Source: Flavobacteriaceae bacterium PS02337 (GTDB taxonomy: Bacteria; Bacteroidota; Bacteroidia; Flavobacteriales; Flavobacteriaceae). Taken from it: 64,000 nucleotides of DNA. The stretch's first letter is position 1, and each line of letters begins with the position of its first letter. The stretch spans positions 248,001-312,000 of the forward strand of contig JASCOE010000002.1 in NCBI GenBank assembly GCA_029959285.1, read 5' to 3'. The position numbers and the translations under genes were made by a program. Below the pieces are notes generated by a model that was given only the letters and a program-made list of their open reading frames with translations, was not told the origin of the DNA and did not search any database. Shown here in pieces: positions 18,472-27,363 of this stretch.

Positions 18472-19392
18472 ATGAAGAAAGAAGATCATACTCCGCATAC
18501 TATAAGTTCTATTTCAGAATTGCATAAATTATTGCAAATTCCAAAACCAGATCATCCTTTGGTAAGTTTTGTAAATCTGAGAGATATCAGTTGTCATTTT
18601 GATAATAATCTAAAAAGTGTAGTTTATAATTTCTACACGATTTCTATTAAAAAAGGATTTAAGGGAAAAATGAGATACGGTCAAAACTATTATGATTTTG
18701 ATGAAGGAGTTATGACATTTATGGGGCCAGGCCAGATTATTTCGACAGAAGTTCCAATGGATGCTTCTGTATATGGCTCAATGCTAGCCATTCATCCAGA
18801 TTTTATTCAGAGTTATCCTTTAGCAAAAAAAATAAAAGAGTACGGTTATTTCTCTTACGCTGTTAATGAAGCATTGCATCTTTCTGAAAAAGAGCAAACT
18901 ATGATTACCGGAATTATGCAGAATATCGAACAAGAATATCTGTCTTCTATAGATGCTTTCAGTCAAGATGTAATGGTTTCGCTTATTGAGCTGCTTCTTA
19001 ATTATTGCAATCGATTTTATAACAGACAATTTATTACTCGAAAAAATGCAAATAATACACTTTTAGATAAATTGGAAACTCTTCTTTCTGAATATTTTGA
19101 AAGTGAAAAAGTTCAAAAATTAGGATTGCCAACCGTTGCTTACATTTCTGAACAATTAAATGTTACGCCAAATTATCTTAGTGATATGTTGCGTTCACTT
19201 ACAGGACAAAGTACGCAGCATCACATTCACAATAAAATTATTGAAAAAGCGAAAGAACTTCTAACGACAACTTCACTAAGTGTTAGTGAAACTGCTTATA
19301 AATTAGGTTTCGAATATCCGCAGTCTTTTAATAAGCTTTTTAAAAGTAAAACCGACGTTTCACCTTTAGAATTCAGAAACTCATTCAACTAA
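18472..19392 (+). CDS. AraC-family transcriptional regulator
   Basis: A 306-residue regulator. The N-terminal half (about 1-180) is a cupin-like sensing domain with the readable stretch DEGVMTFMGPGQIIS. The C-terminal 100 residues form the two helix-turn-helix motifs of AraC/XylS proteins (VAYISEQLNVTPNYLSDMLR and VSETAYKLGFEYPQSFNKLF). The inducer is unknown. Position right after the reductase suggests that it controls that gene. Its 3' end overlaps the convergent metal-receptor gene by four bases. Confidence 0.9.
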   Translation: MKKEDHTPHTISSISELHKLLQIPKPDHPLVSFVNLRDISCHFDNNLKSVVYNFYTISIKKGFKGKMRYGQNYYDFDEGVMTFMGPGQIISTEVPMDASVYGSMLAIHPDFIQSYPLAKKIKEYGYFSYAVNEALHLSEKEQTMITGIMQNIEQEYLSSIDAFSQDVMVSLIELLLNYCNRFYNRQFITRKNANNTLLDKLETLLSEYFESEKVQKLGLPTVAYISEQLNVTPNYLSDMLRSLTGQSTQHHIHNKIIEKAKELLTTTSLSVSETAYKLGFEYPQSFNKLFKSKTDVSPLEFRNSFN

Positions 19393-20189
19393 TTCTTCAA
19401 TCTTTCGTGCAATAATTTAAAATAAGAAAAAGCCTTTAACAATCGGCTTCCGTGCCAAGAGAACATTTCGCCGTCTACGAAAATGGTTTTCGCGTGATGC
19501 GTAAATCTTCCAATTTCGAAAGCATCTTCTTCTTTAAAAGGATACGGTTCTGAAGAAAGAAAAACAAGATCTGGATCGCCTTCTAAACGCACTTTTTTAA
19601 GTTCAATTTCTGGATAACGGCCTTTGTCTTCGTAGATATTTTTAAAATGATTGAGTTTTAGCAATTCATTTATATAAGTATCATTTCCTGCAACCATATA
19701 AGGATTTTTCCAAATAAAATATGCTGCTTTTTTAACTTCAATATTCTGAATATATTTTTTGAAATCGCTCAAGGCGAAAGCCAATTTGTCGTTCCACTTT
19801 TGAGATTCGGTTCTGCAATTGAAAATTTGTCCGAAATCAGAAATCATCTGAAAATTATCTTCTATAGAAACAATATTGGTTACCCAAACCGGACAAACTG
19901 TACTTAATTGTTCTACAATTTCAGCCGTGTTTTCTTCTTTATTGCAAATAATAATATCGGGTTCAAGAAGTTTTATTTTTTCGAAGTGAATTTTCTTTGT
20001 ACCGCCAACAATCTTTTTAGTCGATTTAAAATGAAACGGATGCACGCAAAACTTGGTGATTCCGATGATTTTTTCTTCTAAACCTAAATCGTATAATAAT
20101 TCAGTTTGCGAAGGAACTAACGAAATTATGCGTTTTGGTGCTGATTCAAATTTATGCAAATTACCAAGCTGGTCTTTTAGTTGCTTCAT
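19389..20189 (-). CDS. Helical-backbone metal receptor, BtuF/FepB-like without signal peptide
   Basis: A 266-residue protein of the periplasmic-binding superfamily (two-lobed, single helix hinge). RIISLVPSQTELLYDLGL at residues 20-37 and LLEPDIIICNKEENTAE about 95-110 are typical of the cobalamin/haem/siderophore-binding family. No signal peptide or lipobox is present, as in the cytoplasmic-looking members common in Flavobacteria. No ABC transporter genes are adjacent. The ligand is unknown: cobalamin is possible but cannot be decided. Confidence 0.82.
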   Translation of the reverse strand: MKQLKDQLGNLHKFESAPKRIISLVPSQTELLYDLGLEEKIIGITKFCVHPFHFKSTKKIVGGTKKIHFEKIKLLEPDIIICNKEENTAEIVEQLSTVCPVWVTNIVSIEDNFQMISDFGQIFNCRTESQKWNDKLAFALSDFKKYIQNIEVKKAAYFIWKNPYMVAGNDTYINELLKLNHFKNIYEDKGRYPEIELKKVRLEGDPDLVFLSSEPYPFKEEDAFEIGRFTHHAKTIFVDGEMFSWHGSRLLKAFSYFKLLHERLKN

Positions 20190-20216
20190 GTTTTGTTGGA
20201 GTGTGTGTGTGTGTAT

Positions 20217-20410
20217 TTAACGCAAAGTGCGCTAAGGTTTTTCGCAAAGTTCGCAGAGTTTTATCTTTTTGAATTAAAGTTTTTTTAAGTTCTCAAAGCT
20301 TAGATAGGACAAAACTTAACTCTTCTTTGAGAACTTAAAAAGACTTTTTACAAGATTGCAAATAATTTCTTTGTGCACTTTGCGAAAAACCTTAGCGCAC
20401 TTTGCGTTAA
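20217..20410. repeat. 34-bp perfect inverted repeat, GCAAAG family
   Basis: Positions 20217-20250 are exactly complementary to 20377-20410. Outer sequences match the element at 17063-17279 except for T/G variants in GTGCGC. The inner part has AGTTCTCAAAGCTTAGATA opposite a CTTTGAGAACTT segment. A short GT dinucleotide run (20200-20213) lies beside it. Confidence 0.75.
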
Positions 20411-20429
20411 AACTATGTTCAAAGCTAAC

Positions 20430-21251
20430 TTAAAACTTAGAATCAATAATTTCAGCCATTTCCTGCTGTACTTTCAAAGCTTCTTCTCTAGCCTTTTCAG
20501 CAAAATCTGTTCCTTTTGAAGCGTATATAATTGCTCTTGCAGAATTTACCAAAAGACCAATTTTATCGTTCATTCCGAATTTGCAAACTTCAGACAAACT
20601 TCCGCCTTGAGCACCAATTCCTGGAACTAATAAAAAACTGTCTGGAACAATCTTTCTGATTTCTGCAAAATATTCTGCTTTTGTAGCGCCAACAACGTAC
20701 ATTAAATTTTCGCTGTTTTTCCACGTTTTAGACGTTTCTAAAACTTGTTTATATAATTCCTTTCCGTTTGTGTTTAAAGTCTGAAAATCGAAAGCGCCTT
20801 CATTAGAAGTTAAAGCTAACATTATGGTATGTTTATTTTCGAAAGCTAAAAAAGGTTCTACAGAATCTTTTCCCATATATGGAGCAACGGTTACACTATC
20901 AAAATTCAAATCTTCAAAAAAAGCTTTTGCATACATACTTGACGTGTTTCCGATATCGCCGCGTTTTGCATCTGCAATTGTAAAAATAGCTGGGTAATTT
21001 TCGTTGATGTAATTGATTGTTTTTTGAAGTGACATCCATCCTTTTATTCCGTAAGCTTCAAAAAAGGCCGTATTGGGTTTATATCCAACAGTTAAATCAT
21101 GAGTTGCATCGATTATGGCTTTATTAAATTCGAAAATAGGATCTTCGGTTTCTAATAAATGTTGTGGCATTTTCTCCAAATCTGGATCTAAACCCACGCA
21201 TAAAAATGATTTTTTTTGAAGAATTTGTTCGTGTAGTTGTTGTGTAGTCAT
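20430..21251 (-). CDS. pyrF: Orotidine 5'-phosphate decarboxylase, type 2
   Basis: A 273-residue enzyme that makes UMP from OMP, the last step of pyrimidine synthesis. The N-terminal [14 protein letters not shown] and the catalytic signature [13 protein letters not shown] (Lys and two Asp) are clear. [10 protein letters not shown] near residue 215 is the phosphate-binding loop. The length fits the longer type-2 subfamily. It is cytoplasmic. A minus-strand TAATTTTG box is 21-28 bases before the ATG. Confidence 0.95.
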   Translation of the reverse strand: MTTQQLHEQILQKKSFLCVGLDPDLEKMPQHLLETEDPIFEFNKAIIDATHDLTVGYKPNTAFFEAYGIKGWMSLQKTINYINENYPAIFTIADAKRGDIGNTSSMYAKAFFEDLNFDSVTVAPYMGKDSVEPFLAFENKHTIMLALTSNEGAFDFQTLNTNGKELYKQVLETSKTWKNSENLMYVVGATKAEYFAEIRKIVPDSFLLVPGIGAQGGSLSEVCKFGMNDKIGLLVNSARAIIYASKGTDFAEKAREEALKVQQEMAEIIDSKF

Positions 21252-21271
21252 ATTGTGTTTTGCTTGTGCGG

Positions 21272-21279
21272 CAAAATTA
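21272..21279 (-). promoter_or_regulatory. Probable -7 box of pyrF
   Basis: On the minus strand this reads TAATTTTG, a full TAnnTTTG match upstream of pyrF. The remaining 21252-21543 contains GGTTGAT-type low-complexity repeats and a repeat of the VILSEVEG type at 21375-21397, with no gene. Confidence 0.5.
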
Positions 21280-21374
21280 CAAATTATAATTGTGAATTGT
21301 AAATGGTTTAATAGTTTCTGGTTGATGGTTGATAGTTGGTGGATCGTTTGATTTTGGATTGTAGATTGTGAATT

Positions 21375-21397
21375 GTCAGGCTGAGCGAAGTCGAAGC
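21375..21397. repeat. Dispersed TTCGACTTCGCTCAG repeat, inverted copy
   Basis: The reverse complement matches the sequence inside icmF (6223-6246) and the one at 38797-38821. Confidence 0.6.
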
Positions 21398-21543
21398 TAT
21401 TTGCGCCCTCAACTTTGCTCAGTGTTACACTTATATTAATAAGTTTCGTTTTCCATTATCTAAATTCTCTAATTTTCTAATTAACATTGAATTCCTGTAA
21501 CTTCAGTCTAAAATTGTGTAAGAAAAAATAAAAACGGCTCTGT

Positions 21544-21551
21544 TATCTTTG
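21544..21551 (+). promoter_or_regulatory. Probable -7 box of the dps-like gene
   Basis: TATCTTTG fits TAnnTTTG and is 24 bases from the ATG at 21576. It overlaps an in-frame TTG at 21549, which argues against that TTG as the start codon. Confidence 0.55.
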
Positions 21552-21575
21552 AAAAAACACACAAAAAAGACAAGT

Positions 21576-22049
21576 ATGAGCCCAAATATCGGAATTACAC
21601 CCGCAAATCTTAAAAAAAGTGCTTCCATTTTAGGCACAATATTATCTAACGAAATGACATTATATGTAAAAACCAGAAAATTTCACTGGAATATTTCAGG
21701 AAATAGTTTTATGGAATTACATAAATTATTTGAAGAACAATATAGAGTTTTGGAGGCTCAGATTGATGAAGTTGCGGAGCGAATCAATCAATTGGGAGAA
21801 AAAACAATCGGAACCATGAAAGAGTTTATCGATAATTCTACTTTAAAAGAATCTCCAAAAGAATATGCATCTCAAAAACATATGCTTTCTGAACTTTTAG
21901 AAAATCATGAACAATTGGTTACTGAATTTAGAAATTACATTCCGATTTTTGAAGACGAAACAAAAGATGCTGGTTCTGCAGATTTTGTAACAGGATTATT
22001 GCAAGAACATGAAAAAATGGCTTGGGTTTTAAGACGTTACCAAGTTTAA
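21576..22049 (+). CDS. dps: Dps/ferritin-like DNA-protection protein
   Basis: A 157-residue four-helix ferritin-like protein. KFHWNISGNSFMELHKLFEEQY holds the conserved His/Trp of the Dps ferroxidase site, and DEVAERINQLGEKTIGTM follows with the acidic ligands. Dps oxidises ferrous iron with peroxide and stores it in a 12-mer shell, limiting oxidative damage. The start at 21576 (MSPNIG) is preferred to the TTG at 21549 because a promoter box covers the latter. It heads a block of stress-associated genes. Confidence 0.9.
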   Translation: MSPNIGITPANLKKSASILGTILSNEMTLYVKTRKFHWNISGNSFMELHKLFEEQYRVLEAQIDEVAERINQLGEKTIGTMKEFIDNSTLKESPKEYASQKHMLSELLENHEQLVTEFRNYIPIFEDETKDAGSADFVTGLLQEHEKMAWVLRRYQV

Positions 22050-22222
22050 TTTTTAATGGTGAATTGTTGATGGTTGATGGTTTATTGGAATTAAACTATT
22101 TATTAATCGCTAATTACTATTAATGGATGAAAATTATACAACAGTCTTAAAAAGTAATGTAACATAAAGCTGTTTGAGAATTTGCAACTTTACATTATTA
22201 ATAACAACAAACAAAAAATACC

Positions 22223-22408
22223 ATGAATACTACAGAGATAAAAGGAAACTGGAATGAGTTAAAAGGAAAATTGAAACAGCAATATGCGGATTTAACTGAT
22301 GATGATTTACTTTATGATGAAGGAAAAGAAGACGAAATGTACGGAAAACTTCAACAAAAATTAGGTAAAACAAAAGATGAAGTTCGTAAAATCATTGCTG
22401 ATTTGTAG
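22223..22408 (+). CDS. CsbD family stress protein
   Basis: A 61-residue acidic and lysine-rich protein with the CsbD pattern [24 protein letters not shown] and a C-terminal [14 protein letters not shown]. CsbD proteins are induced in the general stress response; their molecular role is not established. It is cytoplasmic and monocistronic with a strong terminator. Confidence 0.9.
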   Translation: MNTTEIKGNWNELKGKLKQQYADLTDDDLLYDEGKEDEMYGKLQQKLGKTKDEVRKIIADL

Positions 22409-22430
22409 ATCCTTACAACTCAATCAAGAA

Positions 22431-22470
22431 ATACCGTCTAGTACATAAAAATATTAGACGGTATTTTTTT
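22431..22470 (+). terminator. Terminator after csbD-like gene
   Basis: ATACCGTCTA pairs with TAGACGGTAT, followed by a T-run. Confidence 0.85.
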
Positions 22471-22572
22471 GAGGGTTTTATTCAAAAAAAAATATATTTT
22501 TCTAATAATTCTACGCTATATAAAAGCGATAACCAAAAATAAAATAAGTATCTTTAACCAAATTTCTATAAA

Positions 22573-23124
22573 ATGAAACTATTTATAAAGTTCGACATTA
22601 ACACAATCTGCTCGCAATATTTAAAACAAAATCTGGAGCAAAACAATGTGAATTTTACAACGCTTGGATTTGGCGAAATCGAGATTGAAGACAATCTTGA
22701 CGCCGAAGCGCTTGAAAGATTAAAAACAAATTTAACTCCGTGCGGATTTGAAGTTGTTGAAAATCAGAAAAGTGTATTAGTTCAAAAAATAAAAGATGCG
22801 ATTATCGAACTTGTATTTATGGACGACAGCAATAACTATAAAAGTTCTGTGTTTCTAGCCGAAAAGCTAAATCACAGTTATGGATATTTATCGAATGTTT
22901 TCTCAGAAGTAACATATTCTTCTATAGAAAACTTTATTATTTTGCAGAAAATTGAAAGAGCAAAACAATTGATTATTATCAATGAAATGAGTTTGACCGA
23001 GATTGCTTTTTTACTAAATTACTCAAGTGTTGCCCATTTAAGTACGCAGTTTAAAAATACAACCGGAATTACGCCGTCTGCTTTTCAGAGAATTATTAAG
23101 AAACGAAGAGAAAATTTAAAATAA
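22573..23124 (+). CDS. AraC-type helix-turn-helix protein
   Basis: A 183-residue protein. The first ~75 residues form a small alpha/beta domain (MKLFIKFDINTICSQYLKQ) found in a group of Bacteroidota regulators. The rest is a C-terminal AraC DNA-binding domain with KSSVFLAEKLNHSYGYLSNV and LTEIAFLLNYSSVAHLSTQF. The response regulator begins 21 bases after it, so it is probably co-transcribed with the two-component pair. It may act on the stress block nearby, which is inference. Confidence 0.85.
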   Translation: MKLFIKFDINTICSQYLKQNLEQNNVNFTTLGFGEIEIEDNLDAEALERLKTNLTPCGFEVVENQKSVLVQKIKDAIIELVFMDDSNNYKSSVFLAEKLNHSYGYLSNVFSEVTYSSIENFIILQKIERAKQLIIINEMSLTEIAFLLNYSSVAHLSTQFKNTTGITPSAFQRIIKKRRENLK

Positions 23125-23145
23125 AACCCAAATACCGCGATCAAA

Positions 23146-23595
23146 ATGCAAAAAAACGCATTACACATTTTACTTGCCGATGATGATGAAGATGACCGTC
23201 TTTTCTTTAAAGATGCTTTTGAAGAAATAAAAATACAAACAAATGTAAATTTTGTTCATGACGGGATGCAATTGATGGATCATCTACATAATGCAGATAA
23301 TAAACTTCCAGATATTTTGTTTCTAGATTTAAATATGCCTAAAAAAACAGGTAAAGAATGTTTGATTGAAATCAAAAAAACGGATCGTTTAAAAGATATA
23401 ATCATTGCCATTTATTCTACTTCTTCTTCTGAAGAAGATATTGAAGATACCTTTATCCAGGGTGCAAATATTTACATCAAAAAGCCGAGCGATTTTAATA
23501 CGCTTAAAAAAATTATTAATGAAGTCGTGACCGTAAACTGGCACTATCATACATCAGGTTTAAACCGTGATAATTTCTTGCTGCGACTAAAATAA
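23146..23595 (+). CDS. Single-domain response regulator
   Basis: A 149-residue CheY-like receiver without an output domain. It has an acidic pocket in LLADDDEDDRLFF, the phosphoacceptor Asp in LFLDLNMPKKTG, the switch Ser/Thr in YSTSSSEEDI, and the conserved Lys in IYIKKPSDF. Receivers of this type (Rcp1-like) are common next to histidine kinases in Bacteroidota. The kinase gene starts ten bases downstream, so this is its likely partner. Confidence 0.9.
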   Translation: MQKNALHILLADDDEDDRLFFKDAFEEIKIQTNVNFVHDGMQLMDHLHNADNKLPDILFLDLNMPKKTGKECLIEIKKTDRLKDIIIAIYSTSSSEEDIEDTFIQGANIYIKKPSDFNTLKKIINEVVTVNWHYHTSGLNRDNFLLRLK

Positions 23596-23605
23596 GAGCA
23601 TACCA

Positions 23606-25390
23606 ATGAAATGGATCCCAAATTTTAATTCTTCAAACTCTTTGAGAGTTATTTTTGTAATCGCAGTTTTCATTCTGTTATTTCTATCTTCAATTGCTTA
23701 CAAACATAATCAGGATTTGAATGAATCGAGCAAACTGGTTATGCACACTTACGAAATAAACATTCAGCTCGAACGCTTAATGTCAGCTATAAAAGATGCA
23801 GAAACGGGCCAGCGAGGTTATATCATTACTCGCAATGCCCGTTTTTTAACTCCTTATATTTATTCTCGAGACAAGGTAAACACATCTTTTATTACTTTAA
23901 AAAAATTAACTGTTGACAATCCGCAGCAGCAGGAAAATCTTCAAAAACTTTTCAAACTCATTACACTGCGTTTTGTTTCTTTTGAAAACTGTCTAAAATA
24001 CAGCGATCCGAAAACGTACGACAAAAGAAAACTAGACAATCATATGTTTGGCGGTCGAATCTTAATGGAAAATATCCGTTTTAAGGTTGACGAAATGAAT
24101 GATATTGAAAAAACTTATCTTAAAAAAAGACTTAAAATATATGACGCGGAAATCTCTTTGAGTCCGCTTTTTTCGATTTCGCTATTCTTAGTTGCTTTAA
24201 GTTTTATTTTACTGGCTTACCGACAAATTAGCCGTGATTTTCAACGTTTAAAAATCTTTAATAAAAGACTTTTAATTTCAAGCGGTTTAATTGCCGAATC
24301 TGAAAGCATTGGAAATTTTAGCACTTGGCAATGGGATTTGGATGCCGATAAAATTGATTATTCTGATAATCAATTCAGACTTTTAGGTTTTGAACCTAAT
24401 TCTTTTGTTCCAAGTAAAGAAACATTATTGAAATATGTTCATCAAGATGACAAAGAAGCTGTTGCAAAATCTATAGATGAAATTATAGAAAACAAAAAAG
24501 TTCCTTTTATATATTATAAAATCGTACGACCAGATTTTGAAGTTCGTTATTTTAAAACCGCAGGAAAATTAGTTATTGATGCGCAAGGAAGTAAAATTTT
24601 ATTGGGAATCAATTTTGATATTACCGACGAGCATTTATTGAATATTGAACTTCAGGAAAGAAATAAGGAATTAGAAAAAAGCAATAAAGAATTGGCTTCT
24701 TTTAACCACGTTGCAAGTCACGATTTACAAGAACCTTTACGAAAAATTCAGACTTTTATTTCTAGAGTTTCAGATGCAGATAAAGATGTTATGTCTGAAA
24801 GCGGTAAAAATTATATCACTAAAATTGAAAGCTCTGCCAAAAGAATGCGCGTTTTAATTGATGATCTTCTGTTATTTTCGAGAACGAATACAACTAAGAA
24901 GGAATTCCTTAAAATGAATCTTAATGAACTTTTAGATAATGCCGAATCTGAATTGGCAGAAGTTATTGAAGAAAAGAAAGCAGTTATTAAATCAAATAAG
25001 CTTCCTAAATTATCTGTAATTCCATATCAGATCGAACAGCTGTTTATCAATTTAATTGGAAATTCATTAAAATACAGCCGCCCTGGTGTTGAACCCGAAA
25101 TTTCGATTACGAGCGAAAAAGTAAGTGCTTGCGATTATCCTGAAATTTTAGAACAATCGGTAAAGAAATTTCATAAAATAACTTTTACAGATAACGGAAT
25201 GGGTTTTGATCCTCAATTTAAAGAAACCATTTTTGTTCTTTTTCAACGTCTTCATTCTAAAACAGAATATCCTGGAACAGGAATTGGTTTAGCGATTTGT
25301 AAAAAAATTGTAGAGAACCATAAAGGTCATATTACAGCCAATAGCACAATGGGGGAAGGCTCAGTATTTACGGTGTTTCTACCCGATTAA
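23606..25390 (+). CDS. CHASE3/PAS sensor histidine kinase
   Basis: A 594-residue membrane kinase. TM1 is at about 14-34, followed by an extracytoplasmic CHASE3 domain (about 38-180, with AETGQRGYIITRN), TM2 at about 187-207, and a PAS domain (about 230-345, WQWDLDADKIDYSDNQF). A HisKA domain (about 360-425) holds the phosphoacceptor His in ASHDLQEPLRKIQ. The HATPase domain has the N box LIGNSLKYSRP, G1 DNGMGFDP and G2 GTGIGLAICKKIV. The signal is unknown. It is in an operon with the receiver and AraC-like protein. Confidence 0.93.
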   Translation: MKWIPNFNSSNSLRVIFVIAVFILLFLSSIAYKHNQDLNESSKLVMHTYEINIQLERLMSAIKDAETGQRGYIITRNARFLTPYIYSRDKVNTSFITLKKLTVDNPQQQENLQKLFKLITLRFVSFENCLKYSDPKTYDKRKLDNHMFGGRILMENIRFKVDEMNDIEKTYLKKRLKIYDAEISLSPLFSISLFLVALSFILLAYRQISRDFQRLKIFNKRLLISSGLIAESESIGNFSTWQWDLDADKIDYSDNQFRLLGFEPNSFVPSKETLLKYVHQDDKEAVAKSIDEIIENKKVPFIYYKIVRPDFEVRYFKTAGKLVIDAQGSKILLGINFDITDEHLLNIELQERNKELEKSNKELASFNHVASHDLQEPLRKIQTFISRVSDADKDVMSESGKNYITKIESSAKRMRVLIDDLLLFSRTNTTKKEFLKMNLNELLDNAESELAEVIEEKKAVIKSNKLPKLSVIPYQIEQLFINLIGNSLKYSRPGVEPEISITSEKVSACDYPEILEQSVKKFHKITFTDNGMGFDPQFKETIFVLFQRLHSKTEYPGTGIGLAICKKIVENHKGHITANSTMGEGSVFTVFLPD

Positions 25391-25414
25391 TCTTCATTAA
25401 AAAAACACATAAAT

Positions 25415-25460
25415 AACGTTATATAAATCCATTATGGGAATTATATAACGTTTCTTTTTT
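25415..25460 (+). terminator. Terminator of the two-component operon
   Basis: AACGTTATATAA and TTATATAACGTT form a perfect 12-bp stem, followed by TCTTTTTT. Confidence 0.85.
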
Positions 25461-25494
25461 ATGCTGTAAAGTAATTTCTTGCATTCGTTAGCAT

Positions 25495-25509
25495 CTTTGT
25501 AATGTAATA
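25495..25509 (+). promoter_or_regulatory. Promoter-like segment shared with the small RNAs
   Basis: CTTTGTAATGTAATA occurs here, 16-30 bases before the DUF4142 start, and at the same relative place in both small RNA copies (16548-16562 and 16934-16948). It may be a shared -7 region or regulator site. Confidence 0.45.
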
Positions 25510-25524
25510 CTTTATGAAGTAATA

Positions 25525-26094
25525 ATGAAAACATTTTCACCTATAAAGGCTTCTTTTTTTAAAGTCTTTTTCATATTGGCAATCGTATTATGCATCACGT
25601 CTTGCAAGCGAAGAAATCCAATTGAAAATAACTTTAAAAATCAATCTTTCGCAAAAAATGAAAGAGAAGAAACAGAAGTTTATTTTTTTATTACGGCGGC
25701 AAATGTTAGTAAAGGAATTGTTTCAAAAAGTCAAATTGCACAACAAAAAAGTTCAGATGTTATCGTAAAGCAATTAGGTCAAAGAATTGAATTCAAACAA
25801 AATCAATTGCTAGAACAAATAACAAGAATGGCCACTTTAAAGCTCATTGTAATTACCGAAATCAACGCCACGCACAAAAGAGACCTGTACAACCTCGTAG
25901 ATGCAAAAGGAAATCAATTTGATGACCTTTATTTAAACGCCATGAAAGAAGCCTTAAATAGCCAGATTGAGTTGTTTGAAACTATTTCTAGAGAAACAAC
26001 TGATAAACAAATTCTTGAATTAGTATTACGATATCTGCCTGAACAATATAAGTTATTACGGGAAACCGAAAGAATTAGAAAACAAAATGTATAA
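25525..26094 (+). CDS. DUF4142 lipoprotein
   Basis: A 189-residue lipoprotein (ITSC, C27) with a ferritin-like helical DUF4142 domain: FFITAANVSKGIVSKSQIAQQ at the start and the later NSQIELFETISRETTDKQI. The family is secreted or periplasmic and of unknown function, often near stress genes as here. The usual N-terminal DxxF part is replaced by EVYFFITAAN. It is the first of a run of small envelope genes on the same strand. Confidence 0.82.
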   Translation: MKTFSPIKASFFKVFFILAIVLCITSCKRRNPIENNFKNQSFAKNEREETEVYFFITAANVSKGIVSKSQIAQQKSSDVIVKQLGQRIEFKQNQLLEQITRMATLKLIVITEINATHKRDLYNLVDAKGNQFDDLYLNAMKEALNSQIELFETISRETTDKQILELVLRYLPEQYKLLRETERIRKQNV

Positions 26095-26132
26095 ACGCCA
26101 ATTATCTATCTATTAACTAAATTTTTTTAACA

Positions 26133-26783
26133 ATGAAATTACAAGCCAATTTTTTATGCGCCTTCACACTTTTTTTATCAGCTTCATTTGGAATGCTGCA
26201 CGCACAAGACACTAATGTAACTACCGAATTCGGTGTAAAAGGAGGATTCAACATGTCTAACTTATACGGAAGCGGAGATGATGTAGATGACAACAATATT
26301 TTATACGGTTTTAATGCCGGGGTTTACGCTACACTTCCAATTTCAGATTTTGTAGCGATTCAGCCAGAGGTTTTATTCACTACAAAAGGAGCAGAATTTG
26401 AATATAATAATGCTTTGGGCAGTGGAAACACAAAATTTAAACTGAATTATATTGAAGTTCCATTGTTAGTTAGAGTAAATGTAACTAAGAACTTTAATAT
26501 TCACGCAGGTGGTTATGCATCGTACTTAGTAAGTTCTAAAATAACTGGAAGAGGATCTGTAGATTTTGATCAAGAAATAGACAGAGATGATCTTGCCAAA
26601 TTTGATGCCGGTATAGCTGCAGGTGTAGGAGTTGATTTTGATCCAATTAGCATCGGTGTACGTTACAATTACGGTTTAACAACTGTAGGTAAAGAAAGAA
26701 ATGATGGCTTTGGAGGTACATACACAATTCCAGAAGCTAAAAATAGCAACTTGACATTATACCTTTCGTATAAGTTAAACTAA
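26133..26783 (+). CDS. Outer membrane beta-barrel protein
   Basis: A 216-residue protein with a signal peptide (about 1-24, cleavage near LHAQ). EFGVKGGFNMSNLYG starts the barrel and the protein ends in LTLYLSYKLN, a typical outer-membrane beta-signal. The pattern of alternating strands, with FNAGVYATLPISDFVAIQPE and KLNYIEVPLLVRVN, is that of the OMP_b-brl_2 (PorT-like) family. The role is likely structural or a small channel; no substrate can be named. Confidence 0.88.
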   Translation: MKLQANFLCAFTLFLSASFGMLHAQDTNVTTEFGVKGGFNMSNLYGSGDDVDDNNILYGFNAGVYATLPISDFVAIQPEVLFTTKGAEFEYNNALGSGNTKFKLNYIEVPLLVRVNVTKNFNIHAGGYASYLVSSKITGRGSVDFDQEIDRDDLAKFDAGIAAGVGVDFDPISIGVRYNYGLTTVGKERNDGFGGTYTIPEAKNSNLTLYLSYKLN

Positions 26784-26822
26784 GAAAAAAGAATTAATTA
26801 TTAACCAGCAAAATAAGAAACC

Positions 26823-26975
26823 ATGTCAAACTTATTATATACAATCGCGGTTATTCTGGTAATACTTTGGGCTTTAGGGTTCTTTGTTTACAGTTTCGGA
26901 AGTATAATTCACATACTGTTAGTTATTGCCATTATTGCCATTTTACTTCGACTTATTAAAGGTCGAGAAATTTAA
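26823..26975 (+). CDS. Lmo0937-family small membrane protein
   Basis: A 50-residue protein, MSNLLYTIAVILVILWALGF at the start, with two hydrophobic helices and a basic end LLRLIKGREI. This is the Lmo0937-type small membrane protein found in stress-related clusters of many bacteria. It lies 39 bases after the beta-barrel gene and before ytxH, in a run of same-strand genes. Function unknown; sequence recognition is clear for such a short protein. Confidence 0.85.
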   Translation: MSNLLYTIAVILVILWALGFFVYSFGSIIHILLVIAIIAILLRLIKGREI

Positions 26976-27031
26976 AAATCACAATTTATAAATCAACAAA
27001 TTATTAAATATTAATCACTAAATCAATTATT

Positions 27032-27316
27032 ATGAAAGCAAGTAGCACAATTTTAGGAATATTAGGAGCCGCAGCGGCGGGAGCATTTATAGGAGTTTTG
27101 TTTGCACCAGACAAAGGATCAAACACTAGAAAAAAAATCAAAGATAAATCGAAAGATTACGGAGATAACATCAAAACTAAATTTGATAATGTTGTAAGTA
27201 CAATTACTTCAAACGGTAAAGAAATTCTTGAAGAAGGAAAATCTAAATTAAACCAAGTAAAAGAAGATTATAACGCTATCAAAGACGAAGCAAAAACAGT
27301 AAAATCAAACTATTAA
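27032..27316 (+). CDS. YtxH domain protein
   Basis: A 94-residue protein. The N-terminal glycine/alanine-rich hydrophobic segment LGILGAAAAGAFIGVLFAPDKG is the YtxH signature, followed by a lysine-rich, probably coiled-coil tail. It is likely anchored in the inner membrane. YtxH proteins are general-stress proteins without a defined mechanism. Confidence 0.88.
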   Translation: MKASSTILGILGAAAAGAFIGVLFAPDKGSNTRKKIKDKSKDYGDNIKTKFDNVVSTITSNGKEILEEGKSKLNQVKEDYNAIKDEAKTVKSNY

Positions 27317-27363
27317 TCACCCGTATTAATTAGTGAAATTTTCAAACCATAAAACCCTATATC

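Noticed and set aside
21549-21575. TTG at 21549 as start of the Dps protein
   Set aside because: The TTG is part of a TATCTTTG promoter box, and the ATG at 21576 gives the normal family start.
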